Source: Phalacrocorax aristotelis (Eukaryota; Chordata; Aves; Suliformes; Phalacrocoracidae). Taken from it: 64,000 nucleotides of DNA. The stretch lies in the NCBI RefSeq assembly GCF_949628215.1, contig NC_134277.1, positions 55,128,918 to 55,192,917 of the forward strand, in the 5' to 3' direction. The position numbers and the translations under genes are program-made. Below, piece after piece: positions 10,550 to 22,599 of the stretch (within the stretch, counting starts at the first letter, position 1; each line of letters begins with the position of its first letter). The notes beneath the pieces are model-generated. The model ran no database searches. It saw only the letters and a program-made list of their open reading frames with translations, and had not been told where the DNA came from.

Positions 10550-12300
10550 TTACTAATAAGAATGCTGGAAAAGAAACTAAACATCATGTTCCAGGATTTC
10601 AGCCAGCCCTGTCAAAGACAGGGATGTGCCCAAATTGGAAAAGGGGTGGGAGGCATGACAGCGTACTGCAGGGTTTGCACCCTTTCCTCTGCAACACTGG
10701 GCTCACCAGTAACCACCAAGTAGGTTTGACTGGGTAGTGCTAGCCTGAACTCTGTCTCAAAAAAAAAACCTCATGAGGAGTAAAATTTAAAACCAGTGGC
10801 CCCGGCCCCACAGTCCTCCAAATCCCAGTGCAACTGCAAAGAGAGAGGGAGGGGTAACCACTCTTTGCCAGAGCTCAGAGGAGATCTCAAAGCTCCTCTG
10901 TGTCACAGTAGGAATACGCTTGTTTTCGGACACATCCTGGCTGTGCTCCCTTTGGGACTGTCTGCATTCTTTCACTTCATAGCTATCTGCACAAAGATTT
11001 TTAAAATGTATGGAGATTGCACAGGCACAAACGTGATGGCAGATTTTTTGTATACTAGCAATTCCCTCTCCCATTTTTACCCCTACTTTACTCTTCTCTT
11101 CTCCCCTTTGCCTGTAGGGCTCTCAAATGGCAGCAAATTAAGTGAAATGCCATCAATAAAGATGAATGAAATCCCAGTGAAACACATGACAGAATCTTTC
11201 CTTGCAAAAGCAAATAATACTTGCCTAAATTAAAAAGTAGCTGCATGGTTTTGTTTTTCATATTGTGAGTCTATCTTAACTCGAGCCTATGGTTATATTT
11301 TGTGGTCCATAGCCAAGGTCAAAGCAGGTTTAATTCTGGTACCAAAATCCTACAGCTTTTGATGTACAAGTAGCAGAGATGGTACTGTTTTGTGCTGAAT
11401 TGTCATGAAAGCAGATCCCCTTATAAAATTTCAGCAATTTCCAAATTAAAAGCAAAATGAAACAAACAAAAAAAACCCAAACACAAATCCCCACTCCTCA
11501 GTAATCTGGCTGTGGGTCTGACCCAGAGCTGAACCATGGCAGCAGGTTGTGATTTTGCTCTGGAGAGACACAGATCAGCGTGGCGAACAGCTGGCACCTT
11601 GCCACCACAGAATCTCAAGGGCAGACCTGTCGTGTCTCACTGATACAAATCTAACTACCGTACATGGGGCTGCCATGCAGAATCGCACTCCCAAGCCCTC
11701 TCCACTGCACAATCAGACCTTAGCGAGTCATCTCACAAAATTCTTGCACATTATGCCAAGAGGATGGCCTATTTTCCTGCAGAGCCTTCCCTTTTACCCT
11801 AGAGGATGTGCAAGAACAAGCTAGGAGAAGGGAAAGGAAAGCCAAATTCACAGACAAAAAAGCTCTGGGGGAAAAAAGTTTGCTTGTTTTTTTTTAATGC
11901 CTGCAGTGTGGAGTCCCTATGACTTGCAACTGGCTTTAAATTGGCATCACCCACAAAGGTTGTTAAAGAGCTATAAACAGGTTTCCACCCCTTTCCCCCC
12001 AAAAACCCCCTGTTTTCTCTTGGCTGTTTTTCTTTGTCACTGACTCCTTAGACTTACACTTTTATCCCTGTAATGGTGTTTCTTGCAACGTTTAATTCTA
12101 GGACACCATGTATGTAGAACATACCATATAGAAAAAAAAGCCAGTTCTAGCTGTAGCTGAAATTCTGGAGTACTTCAGGAGGTTAAAATAAAAAAATAAA
12201 ACTGGAACAGAAAAGCAACCTTCATAATTTATCATTTTTCTAGGATATTCAGTCTATCCCTCCTGTCCCCACCCCAGCCTACTGAACATTTTACTTTCTG
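10550..12300. other. Intergenic DNA, no gene seen
   Basis: The longest open frame here (plus strand, 10796-11233) has no recognisable domain and no exon signals around it. An A/C-rich tract lies at 11459-11493 and a short T run at 11888-11896. Confidence 0.55.
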
Positions 12301-12307
12301 ATATTCT

Positions 12308-12449
12308 GGGGGTTTTGCATTTCTGTAGAGCATTACTAAGCAGGTTTGGTTTTGGTTGGGGTTTTGTTTATTTTTTGGGGTTTGGTGTTTGGGGTTTTTG
12401 TTTTTTTTGTTTGGGTGGGGTTTGGGTTGTTTCTGTTTTTTTTTTTTTG
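12308..12449 (+). repeat. G/T-rich tract with repeated GGGG and GGGGTTT runs
   Basis: The plus strand is almost pure G and T. G runs lie at 12308-12312, 12358-12361, 12377-12380, 12391-12394, 12413-12415, 12417-12420 and 12424-12426, ending in a long T run. It is the largest member, in opposite orientation, of the A/C-rich tract class in this window. Four or more close G runs make a G-quadruplex possible on the plus strand. Confidence 0.75.
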
Positions 12450-12556
12450 AGTCGATTGATATGTGAAATAGCATTTTTCAAACTGATGAAATTTCCTGGT
12501 CTGTAAGTATACCCACACATAAAAGGTTATAAATTGTGAAGTGCTTGGACATTCTG

Positions 12557-12577
12557 TTTGCAAATGCAAATGCAAAT
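12557..12577. promoter_or_regulatory. Overlapping octamer (POU) motif triplet
   Basis: Three contiguous GCAAAT units (12560-12577) create two perfect overlapping octamers ATGCAAAT (12564-12571 and 12570-12577), preceded by TTTGCAAAT (12557-12565). Octamers bind POU factors, several of which (the Brn family) are neuronal. It may equally be a very short tandem repeat. Confidence 0.45.
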
Positions 12578-13566
12578 GATCAACTGAATTGGAGGTCCTT
12601 GTACAGATAGAGAATCGAGGCTAAATCAGAGATTATAACATAAATTTTGTACTCTTGAAAGCAGGAACGTGCGGGCTGCTGTTGTTCCACAGGAGTTCAG
12701 CAGATATTAGATTGGATTCTAAATCACACGGGAAGCTAAACGTAGCCTTATCCACTATGTTATTTATTTACAGCCATATGAGCAGATGCATAATGCTTAG
12801 ATGCAACTGAAATGACATTTCTGTTGGGCAGACAGCTTGCAAACAAAGAAACTATGATGGGATCTTCCTCAGAATCCAGAGGGAAGCTCACATGAACACT
12901 AGTGGATATTTGCCCTGCACCAGGAGAAGCACATGTGGGAAAGAAAAGCATTATCCAGACACTGAGAACAGCAGGAGCAGGACTGTTACTAATTGTAATA
13001 ATTAAGGAGTTGAGATTCCAAGATTCCATCCCCAAATTCTGAGGAAGAGTCAGTGTCCGTCACGATGCAAAGCTCTCCCTCTGGATTTATGCAAAGAGCT
13101 GTTCTTGTGCTTGGCATCTTTGTCTTGATAACAAGTATTACTTTGGAAAAGTAAATATATTCCTCACAATAGATATAATAACCATTTTTGTTTGCACCCA
13201 CCACGGTACATACAGAGGCACGCCTATACCCACTGGGATGCAGATTTTGCAGGTCTCCATCAGAAAGTGGGGAAACCATTTGACTGAATGCATATAGTTA
13301 CACTAATTTTGATGGAAAAAGGGCACAAAACTGTGGACTAAGTGAATAACCAGTCACTATGTCCAGCCACCAGTTCCCAGGTGCTTACCTACACAGACTT
13401 TCAGCCCATGGATTCAAACTAGTCATAATCACCTCGTTCCTTCAACTCCTAAATTTCATGTATTCTTACTCTTTCTACACACAGAGTTTTTCCCTTATTC
13501 AGTAAAATAATAGAAGCTTAGCTGAAAGGATAACCTTGTCCCCATGCCTCATCTCACACTCTCTTT

Positions 13567-13628
13567 TTAGGGGAGGCTAACTAAACCCAGGGGAGCTTGC
13601 TTAATTAGGGGAGGATAACTACACCCAG
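13567..13628. repeat. 24-bp direct repeat, two copies
   Basis: Positions 13567-13590 and 13605-13628 match at 22 of 24 bases, both beginning TTAGGGGAGG and ending ACCCAG. They are separated by 14 bases that also begin GGGAG. It looks like a local duplication. Confidence 0.75.
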
Positions 13629-15827
13629 CAATCAGAATGAAAAATATTGCAACCACAGAAACACAGCCCCAACATAACAAGTGACACAGGATGAGAATAA
13701 ATGCCACTAGAAGTATGACCACAGTTTTCCTAGTGGATAGAGTAATTTGGTGCAGGATGCGCTGCAGCACCCAGTGGAAACACAGGTAAGGGAGCTTCTG
13801 TGGGGAAAAAAGCAACTTCATGGTCACAACAAATTCAGATAATTACTGCTTCAGAGAAAGGTACATTAAACATAAGCTGGGGTGTGGATGTGCTTTGCCT
13901 GGACAGCAAGTGTGTCCCAGCTACAACTCCGTCTATCCCCATTTTGAACAACGCAGTTGCTTTGCACAGCAGGTCATCTACCCCATAACAGTTACTTCAG
14001 CCTTCATGCTGGATTAACAGGCACTTCACAACAGCTGAGCCTGCAAAAGATGCCCTAGAGGAGATATGTTGCTGTACAATACATCCACAACTTACTTAAT
14101 CACGGGTTCCCCGTACCCTCAGGTACTCACACAGATGTCAGCGTGTTCTGTAAGATGGTGACTCCGCCATGAGTAATGGCCTCTACCACAGGCACAGCCT
14201 TATGGAAAAGCTCTTCAGTGGTTCATTTAAGCTGTGCCTAGTGGCCTTCATGAGAGACTAACAGTACAAGCTGCCTGAGTGCAATATCTCACTGCTACTG
14301 TGGTCATATTGCCTATACTCTTTTTCCTATCCATGTGTTGGGATGTGCCCTCCCTTCAGATTCAGCACTGTTCTGGGTAAAAATGGCACTAGCAACATCA
14401 GTATTAATATATTAAACATATTATTAATGGACCAAGCATCAGAGAAGATATTTGATATGGGACCATACACATTTATAGCAATCCCAGACTGCAAGCACAC
14501 GCCATCATCCTTTGCCTTCTTACAGTCACCAATGAGATGTCTGGGAAGCAACTCCTCCTGCAAAAAGGATAAGTTCTTGGCAACACAAGGAAGGATAACT
14601 CATGTTCTCAGATATCCTAGATGTCCCTTCTCTCCTGCGGGCCAGTATCTGTGAAGGTAGGAGTAGACAATACAGAGTCTTTGCTTAGTTTACTCACTTC
14701 TCCTGTGATTTACCCCAGCTCCTGCATCGTCTGTAGGTAATCTGGTCTCCAGGTCACTCAATCGCTATATGACATTTTACTTTGAAATATCTGGAGAATT
14801 ATTAAATAAAATCAGTCTCAAATTATAATCTAGCATTATTCTTTTTTTAAAGAAAAATCCTCAGATTTCTTCCTAAATGTATTTAAATCTTACCAGTGAA
14901 CATGATGCTGGTTATTAAAAAGTAATTCTGGAGAAATTAGCTTGCAGCTACAAAATTAATATAATTCATTTATTACTTGCAGCCACAAATCAAAATGCTG
15001 TTAACACTGCTGCATGCAATTTAATATGCACAGTAAGTTTCCATATGGCTTCAATTTTAGGTTCCCTGGTCACTACAGAGGCTCATTTGCAGATTGGTCT
15101 GTAGGCACATAAAGTCAGCTTCTGCTTACTGGCAGAAAAGCTGTTCTAGATGGTTCCTACATAGGCACAACAGTCCAAACAGGTCCAAAACCACTAACAC
15201 CATTTCAGATTAGCATAACCTACTTAAGGCTGAGGAATATCTACATGCATTCATAGAACTACAGATATAACCAGTGTTTATTAAAAAAGGCATCCATAGT
15301 CAGACTGCTGTTACCAGTTCAGTCTCCTGATCATGAAGGCATATTTTTTTAAAGAACCGAGCATCCAATATCTCTTCTGGAGCCAACAGGAATAAAATGT
15401 AACAAGATGATACAATGTAAGCATTGACTACTAAGCTTAAAAGCAACCAAAGAGTCTAAATTTTGACAGCAACACATAGGTTGGCTGTTAGTGAAGTACT
15501 GCTAAGTTTTTGCATAACGTACCCAGAGTTCTGCATACACTGTGATTAGCTTGAACACATCAGCTAGATGAAGGCAGTATGTTGCACATACATTTCATTT
15601 TCAATAGGCTGGTTGCAGAACCTTGTCATGCCTGAATGAGTGACAGTGCTTGTTCAACTCTCTCCTACCTTCTTTAAGCACTAAGACCACACCAAACTCC
15701 AGCAACACCAGGCTCATTGTTGCCTAACAAAGGCCACAGAAGGGTGATTACAGTGGGCTTATGCCACTAAATCAAAGCCTGATTGATTGCCTGAGAGCAA
15801 GAGCAATAAATTGAGCCCTTTCCAAAT

Positions 15828-15902
15828 AAGGGCAGGCCAGAAACGCCGGCATCCCACACCACAGCTCTAGTCACTAGGCTACAAGCCCACGCAGGTCACA
15901 GC
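15828..15902 (-). repeat. Possible decayed MIR/tRNA-SINE end, antisense
   Basis: The stretch CAGCTCTAGTCACTAGGCTA (about 15861-15880) resembles the antisense 5' end of MIR and tRNA-type SINEs (CTCTAACCACTAGGCTA type). The preceding GCCGGCATCCCA is a weak match to the antisense B-box area. It is a short and diverged match. Confidence 0.3.
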
Positions 15903-18588
15903 AATACTCATTCCACCCCTCTTCCCCTTCTTCCAAAAAACCCACCCAATTAAGTCTCTCTCATAACCAAAGCAAGATATTTCAAAGCACTTTTTCCTTT
16001 GTTGGAAGTATTCTGACCAGCTTTGCTAGTAAAATTGTTGGAGATTCCCACCATGCTTTCTCTGTTGCTTCAAACAGACAACTGGCATCAGCTGCCGCAT
16101 GGTGGTCAGCACCAGGTCAACAGTGAATAAGGCCAAAATCATAGGCACAGATTTATCTTTCTTTCATTAACAGTACTTGCAATTGAACCCTTGCCACTTC
16201 TTTGATAAGTCAGCAGCTGGTTTGGTTCAGCACTGTTCAGCTGTGCCTGGGTTCCTCTTATAGCTAGGAAGTCACATCAAGCACAGCCTCAGTCATATCC
16301 AAACTCAGAATAAGAGGACATGGGTCTGGGGCAAAAACATCCTGAGACCACAGTACATCAAGTAAACAGCCTGAAAGCACCTAACAAAGGCATGAAACTA
16401 TCCAGAACTAGGAGGTTAAGCTTACCAAATATCTACTGGGCTAGTCAAAAAGAAAGAGAAGGGGAGGTGTCTTCATGACTGTTATTTATTAGAGACACCT
16501 CTGAGGCATTGTTAGCTGTCGGTTGTTCAGAGTGGTTGATGCCAATGCAGCCCCTCACCTGGAAAACATCTTTTTCAAATCTCTCCCGGGCAGCAAAGGC
16601 ATCAGCATGCCATTACAGCCCAGCTAACCACAGATGAGAAAAAAGACCAGAGATCAATGCTCTAACAATTCTGAAGGCCTGATTCTGAGGAGGCTCAGTG
16701 AAAAAAGTCTCTGATCTAACCTCTTGTAGGATTTCAGGTTATTTTGACTAATTTCTAACTGATGTTTTTGGGACAACCCCAGGCTAAATTACTGTGAAAG
16801 AAGGCAGGCAGATGGAGGGAAGAATAGAAGCAGGCAGCCTAATATAACTTAAGTCCTACTCTTTCTAGCACTTCTGACATCAATAAGTCCTGTCCACCAG
16901 AAGGGCACTGCGATAGAAAGTGGGCTCACAGAGATATTTCACTGCATTTACACAATGCTTTCCTGAGATGGGAGGGAGTGGGGGAGTTGCCTTCTTTATT
17001 TTAGTACTGTCGACTGTTAGTACAGAGAAACTCTCTCTGGTGTGTTATGTTCTCGTGAGCTGGCAGACCTGTTGGGAATATAATGAGGTCTGTGCATGCA
17101 CCTCCTGGTGTGATGTTTAAAAACTCCATTTCTACCAACTTATTCCTCAGATGCTTTCCTGATTTTCTTGAGGCATAAGGACCAGTTGACTATGCAAATG
17201 AAAGAAGAGAATGTAGGAAATGAGTTAGACACAAAGGGAGTTGCTGGCAAATGCCATTGCTTCCTCAGGGCATAATGGTAAGAGACAGCTGCTACTGCCA
17301 GCCCAGAAGCGGTAGCTGAGGGGGTTAGCACAGCTCTGTTGAAAATCTTTTGCCTGATGAATAACTAGGCAGAGGCTGCCTATGCTTAGGAGGCAGGACC
17401 CCCAAACCAAGATCTTTGATTCTTGCTCTGCTGTTCCCCATTATAACCCACTGTAAATGCACACAGGAGTGATATAAAATTATTTTTGTAGCAGTTTGTG
17501 AGTTTATTTTCTAAAAGTCCTTTGTAACAGGAGGGGTGAGACAGGAAATTGACTGAGAGTACATAAGAAGCATTGTCCTTTGCAACTTCTAAAGGTGTTA
17601 TTGTAAGAATACAGTGACCATTTCTGTAGCAGGACATTAGTTTTCTGAATCAAATATTTTGAAATATGAACCACCTCCATGACTGTAGAATAAATCATTC
17701 CACAAATATTTAATCACTGTACATTATACTATGGTTTTATTTTTAATTTTCATTATGGAGTGATTCCCTCAAGTAATTATCACAGCAATCATAACTCTGA
17801 TACATGTATTTTGTCGTTCTGCCCAATAAATGGTAGCAGAGTACTGTAACTGATGTGCATACATAAATATTTTAGGACTTTGTGCTTCTTAAGTGGTTTG
17901 GAAATACTTATGGTAACCAGTAAATACTGATACTTTCGCCTCCAAAAGAATCTGTCACTTGGAGAACTGGCACGATGCTTAGAGTACCACTTTATGGAAA
18001 AAATAACACAAATGTTTATTGGTAGTATTAAAGGAAATGCTTGGTGTTTTTCAGCTCCGAGCAGAATAGCTGTCTGGAGCACCACATGTTATGATTACCA
18101 CAGAAAGACAGAATAAAAATCCTTCCACAAGGGAACACCTTCATTTCAAACAAGGGAGAACCCAAACCTCCCAATATTAAATCATTTAAAAGCATATCCT
18201 ATTTAAAAAAATGGACACTTGTTTACTTTTCCTGGAAGGATAGTGGCACCTGATACTTTCCAAAACACCTAGAGTAAGTAGTAAGCAAAAAGTACACTTC
18301 CCAATTCTTCTGTTCTTCAGTACTTGCCAGGAACTGTGATAAATCTCAGATGAGGTTATGCATGCTCACCATCAGAAGGCTAGGTCTCTGTAGCAAGATT
18401 CTGCTCTCATTTATACCAGCAAAAACCCTTTAACACATTGGATTTACTCAGGTATTAATGAAGACAAGCATGAAAGCTTTGCATTAAACTCAGCCAAAGT
18501 TCAACATACTCCACAATTCTACACAGCAACAAAGAGAAACATCCTGTTCTTTTAGCATTCCCCCCTTTCTCTTTTTCTTCTCTCCTAA

Positions 18589-18775
18589 AGCACTTCACAG
18601 TTGTGAGTTGGTACCATTAGTACTGCTACACGCATGAGAAAAATCAAGATGAAATGGTTGCCCAAAGAAGTCACAAAGTGAGCAGAAACCCTGGTGACCT
18701 ACCTCCTGAACTGAGATGAACCCAGATTCCTTAAATCAGATTTCAGACATATGACTGAGCTACCTCGGCTTAATG
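18589..18775 (-). repeat. MIR-like SINE, antisense orientation
   Basis: The order of landmarks follows antisense MIR: AAAGCACTTCACAG (18587-18600), a dinucleotide-poor middle with ATGAGAAAAATCAAGATGAA, GGTTGCCCAAAGAAGTCACA (18657-18676, matching the GGTTAAGTGACTTGCCCAAG area loosely), then GAGATGAACCCAGATTCC. Divergence is high, as expected for an amniote-age SINE. The call rests on recalled consensus. Confidence 0.55.
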
Positions 18776-18779
18776 GCTG

Positions 18780-21085
18780 CCATGCATCAGCTGAGCCCCA
18801 GTGAAAATAGTTTAAATTAGCATGTGCTACCCTACATTTGCAACAGCTCAGCTGCTACACAGGAACTCATTAAGCTATGGTAACTTGCTCAAGTGTCTGA
18901 GACCTCAGCCTGATGCTTTACCCAGTAGCTCATGTAACTGCCTAAATTGTGCTCCCTGCCTCCATACCAATGAACACCCTGAGCCCATCTTTCACAAAGG
19001 GAGGATATGCCCAAGAAAATAAGTTCGGTATGATTTTCCAGTGAGATGCTTCAGAAGTAGGTTTGTTCAGATAAAGAGAGAGCCCTCAAGGAAGCTTTTA
19101 TTTCTTTTCTCCCTGGCCTGGATCTGGACAAATCTCTCTGCAATTCAAGTAAACTCTATGAATGGTACTAGGACTATCTTCATGTCCTGTCTTTATCTTC
19201 AGTTTCATATACAATGTTTTCTTCTTCAGCCCACCAAAAAGATTACGGCATTCATTCATCTTAACTACTGTAATTTATTCTCCTTATTATCTCTTCAAGA
19301 CCGACTTCTCCAGAACTCTTCCAGCAACTCCTTTTTCTTGGGGAGAAAAAAGAAAAAAAAATTTTTTTTTTAAATCAGTCATATAACCCTATTTTCATTA
19401 AACTCTGCTGACTCCTCCTTCATTTAAAAATCCAGTTCCAAACTGTCTCTATCCTTCTCTCTTCCTCTCTAAACCATCTGTTCATCTATTGTCTACCAGA
19501 AATATAGTGCAGGAAACTTCATATGTGCTATGTGAAATGCACATCCTGATCCTTGAGCCGTATCCCTCTTTTTGGAAAGAGGGCTCCTATTCATTCTTGC
19601 TTGCTTCCTTAATCTCTCTTTTGGGGTATTATAAATGTATCATTTAACTCCATTAAACATTTTAGGATTCAGATCACATTAAAATGTTATGCAAAATTAA
19701 GCTATATTTTATTGTCTTGCATGGATTTCTTATTATTTTGCAACCTGTAATATCTACCAAGAGAAATATCTGTGAAGATAATTAAATTCTACTAAAAGCA
19801 GAGCAAAAGTGAGTATCCCTACATTCCTGACCCAGTGTAGCTCAGAAATTCAAGTTTTCTAAGTCAATAGTTTAAACCTTGGGGCAAGTGTTATCTCACT
19901 ATTATGTCTACAGGTAAACATAATAAACCTACCATGATAAGATTTGCAATTTTGCGTGAAAGGACAAGTCAACATATACAACCACAAACTTATATTTTGG
20001 AACGGGTACATGCAGGGAAAGCAGTTACTCTCTGATGCCACAAAGTTACGAAAGCAGCTCAAGAAACATCAGTCTAGTCTTCCATCTGACAATGATATTA
20101 TCACAGAAACTTCAACAGGTAAATATGACTTCAGCTTTGTGTTGTAGCACAAAAGCATTGGTTATCTCTGAGTTCTCCCTGAACATGCTATGATGCTTTC
20201 CCTAAACTTGTGACTCCTGAGCTCACAAGCAGCCAAAGTCAAGCTTAGCTTTAGGAGCACCTCCCAGGGCTGATGCTAGCAAAAGGTCTGCTAAGAAATG
20301 CAATTTCCTGGTGGAGGGAAGAAGTAGGAAAGGGAAGATTGCTACAGTTGTTTTCACCTGGTTGGGCTGAGACCCTACTGCTTGCTCAGCCCAGCCCCAC
20401 CAGCTGTGAAATAACAGGACCTTCAAGGAGCTGCTGCCATGGCCACTCTTCACTTGTTCTCTCAGATCTCTGAGGGGATGTCTCTTATTACTTCTATCTA
20501 TGAAGTGATGTCATGGATTTAAGGATCAGCCTGCCCTTTAGGGCATTTTGCAGTCTCTCCACTATCCTACAGTAGAGTCAGGAGGAAGCTGTCAGTGGTC
20601 CCAAACTGGGCAGTAATGGTCAGGGAAGGGCTGGCCTCAGGCTTGGTTGATATAGACACCAAATGGCCTTCCCTGGTGACAAATTGTTCAGATCATGGGC
20701 AGGTTTTAAAGCTGTGTATTCACAGCAAAACCTCTGGGAAAAGATAATGAAAATTTTGTTCTTTGGCATCTCCATGAGGGAATCTGTACTTTAGCTCAAT
20801 CAGTAGCTACTAGAGTGATGGAAGAAATGAGATGCGAATCCCTTTCAGCGAGGGGGAAAGGGTATCTGTCCCCGAGTGCTTATGTCTAGATTCCATGCCA
20901 GGAACAGAAAATCAAACAAATGAAAACAAACTTGTTTTATAATAAAAAAATGGCAAATAGGGAATGTTCCCTGAAACTAAGAAGAATAGAATAACTCAGC
21001 ACACTAAAAAATTGCTGGAGACAAAACCAAATACATCCTATTGCATTTTCCCAGAGCTAGGAAGAAAGTAACTAGTTCATAAATT
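18780..21085. other. Intergenic DNA, no gene seen
   Basis: It contains an A9/T10 junction at 19353-19371 (an 18-bp A-tract palindrome) and a weak tRNA-like remnant near 20791. Nothing else was recognised. Confidence 0.55.
20785..20845 (+). repeat. Weak tRNA-like (Pol III A/B box) remnant
   Basis: TAGCTCAATCAG (20792-20803) resembles a tRNA A box (TAGCTCAGTYGG), and GATGCGAATCC (20831-20841) resembles a B box (GGTTCGAATCC) at nearly tRNA-like spacing. There is no cloverleaf. It could be the head of a decayed tRNA-derived SINE, or chance. Confidence 0.25.
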
Positions 21086-21089
21086 CCAT

Positions 21090-21215
21090 CAGGAGCTTGG
21101 GGATTTTTGATGTAATGAGTTTTACAGTTTCAGAGGAGACTGCTTTGCTAATAATTATGTAACAGTAATTAAATCTGAAAAAGGCTGTACTCTAACTATG
21201 TTGATTTATTGCAGC
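21090..21215. promoter_or_regulatory. Candidate conserved non-coding element
   Basis: Unique AT-rich sequence with closely spaced TAAT/ATTA cores: AATAATTATG around 21151 and GTAATTAAAT around 21165. There is no repeat or frame. It is enhancer-like in texture only. Confidence 0.25.
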
Positions 21216-21689
21216 TCCAACAAAGTACTCCTAGAGTGTGCTTTGGAGCGTGCACCTCCTCCCTCCAGTTTTCTTTAAATTCTCACAGAGCACTGGGTCA
21301 CAGATGGTCTGAGATGCGATATTTTCCCTATTAAATTCCTAATAATCTTTTTCCGAGGCTGAGTCATGGAAGCCTGGGGATTTCTCATTTTAATTAGAAG
21401 GTTTAAGGAGCTAACTCTGTTTGAAATTTCCTCCTAGGAGATATGGGTGCAGGTGATCCCATTCAGAAGAATGACACAATATCAAGGCCAACATCTCATT
21501 TCCATATTAGATTACAGCTAGTTTGGCATAACTCCTGATCTGGATGCTGATGATGTGCTGCCTGAGCAGGAGGCACGAACTTTTACCATTTGAAAACAGG
21601 ATTATTTTAGGATTATGTCTGAAGACATTTTAGGCTCTAGCTGGATGTTTCCAACCCTACCACAATGCTCCATCACCATGTGTAGAAAC

Positions 21690-21925
21690 CATTTAGAAAT
21701 GTGAATTATTTATTAGTCTGATTGAAGCAATAATTCTATATCATTTGGAAAGCAGTGCTGTTAAGGATGTTCATACAAAGAGATTTACCATATTGTCCAA
21801 AGGGCTGATCCTCACAGTATTTAAGATATTAGTGTTTCAGATGGATTTTGTCTGCAAATGTTATAAGCTACATAAACAGAGCATTCACGCAGCAAAACGG
21901 TTTATGTACGGCTTCAGCATTCGCA
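21690..21925. promoter_or_regulatory. Candidate conserved non-coding element
   Basis: Unique sequence with repeated AATTATT/ATTAGTC cores (21700-21735) and a CpG-bearing end (CACGCAG, TACGG, TTCGC, TACGCG at 21888-21931) unusual for its surroundings. The open frame at 21745-21987 has no recognisable domain. Preserved CpGs in an otherwise CpG-poor area can reflect constraint. Confidence 0.3.
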
Positions 21926-22419
21926 ATACGCGAAGAGCAACGTCCCACCCCTGCCATCCAAAGGAGGTTATTCTTAGGCGCTCATAGCTCAGTTTGATCA
22001 TTTGTAAGAATGCCTGTTGTTTAAGAGTTAGTCTGGTGTACTATTCACATGTCCCTTGATAGTCTATTGTAAAAAAACCCTGCTTCTTAGAAGGCAGCTG
22101 TTGAAGTTTCGTCAGCCTACAAGTACAGCCAATTCCTGTGCTTTAGCAAAATAATGAGCATCTCTTATTCTTCCAGTGTGGCATGCAGTTGTCAAGAAGT
22201 CAGATAAGACATTATTTGCCTTTTATATCACCAGGTAGCTTCTCAGTTTTCGAAAGGCAGAAGTGACTGCATTTTGGGAAAACAAAAATTTCACCCACTC
22301 TAAGCTGCACCACTTAAACATGCTAAAAATAAGATTTTATTGGAAGTAGTACTGCAACACATAGACCTGGCTGTGAATAGAAGAAATAACCTTTTCCACA
22401 TTAAATCCTACCTGTTGTG

Positions 22420-22580
22420 CCATCTCCATGCATGGGTTTTGATGAGCCTGAAGTTTTGTTATGCATTTAAAAAATACTCAGCGTGTAATTGCTCAAAAGC
22501 TTAAGAAGTTGTCATAAATTGTTTAAAAGGTTTAATTTCTATATATAATCCATCCATTCATATATGCAATTTTGATGCCC
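22420..22580. promoter_or_regulatory. Candidate conserved non-coding element
   Basis: AT-rich unique sequence with TTATGCATTT (22459-22468), GTAATTG and TTTAAAAGG cores and no simple repeat. The support is weak and based on motif density. Confidence 0.2.
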
Positions 22581-22599
22581 TTTGTTGATGAAATGCTCT

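Larger units (their letters stand above)
12600..18585. other. Long intergenic stretch, no gene seen
   Basis: Apart from a short direct repeat (13567-13628) and a decayed SINE-like end (about 15830-15900), it is unremarkable AT-rich unique sequence. Short open frames of up to about 100 codons (for example 14343-14654 plus) show no recognisable domain. Confidence 0.55.
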
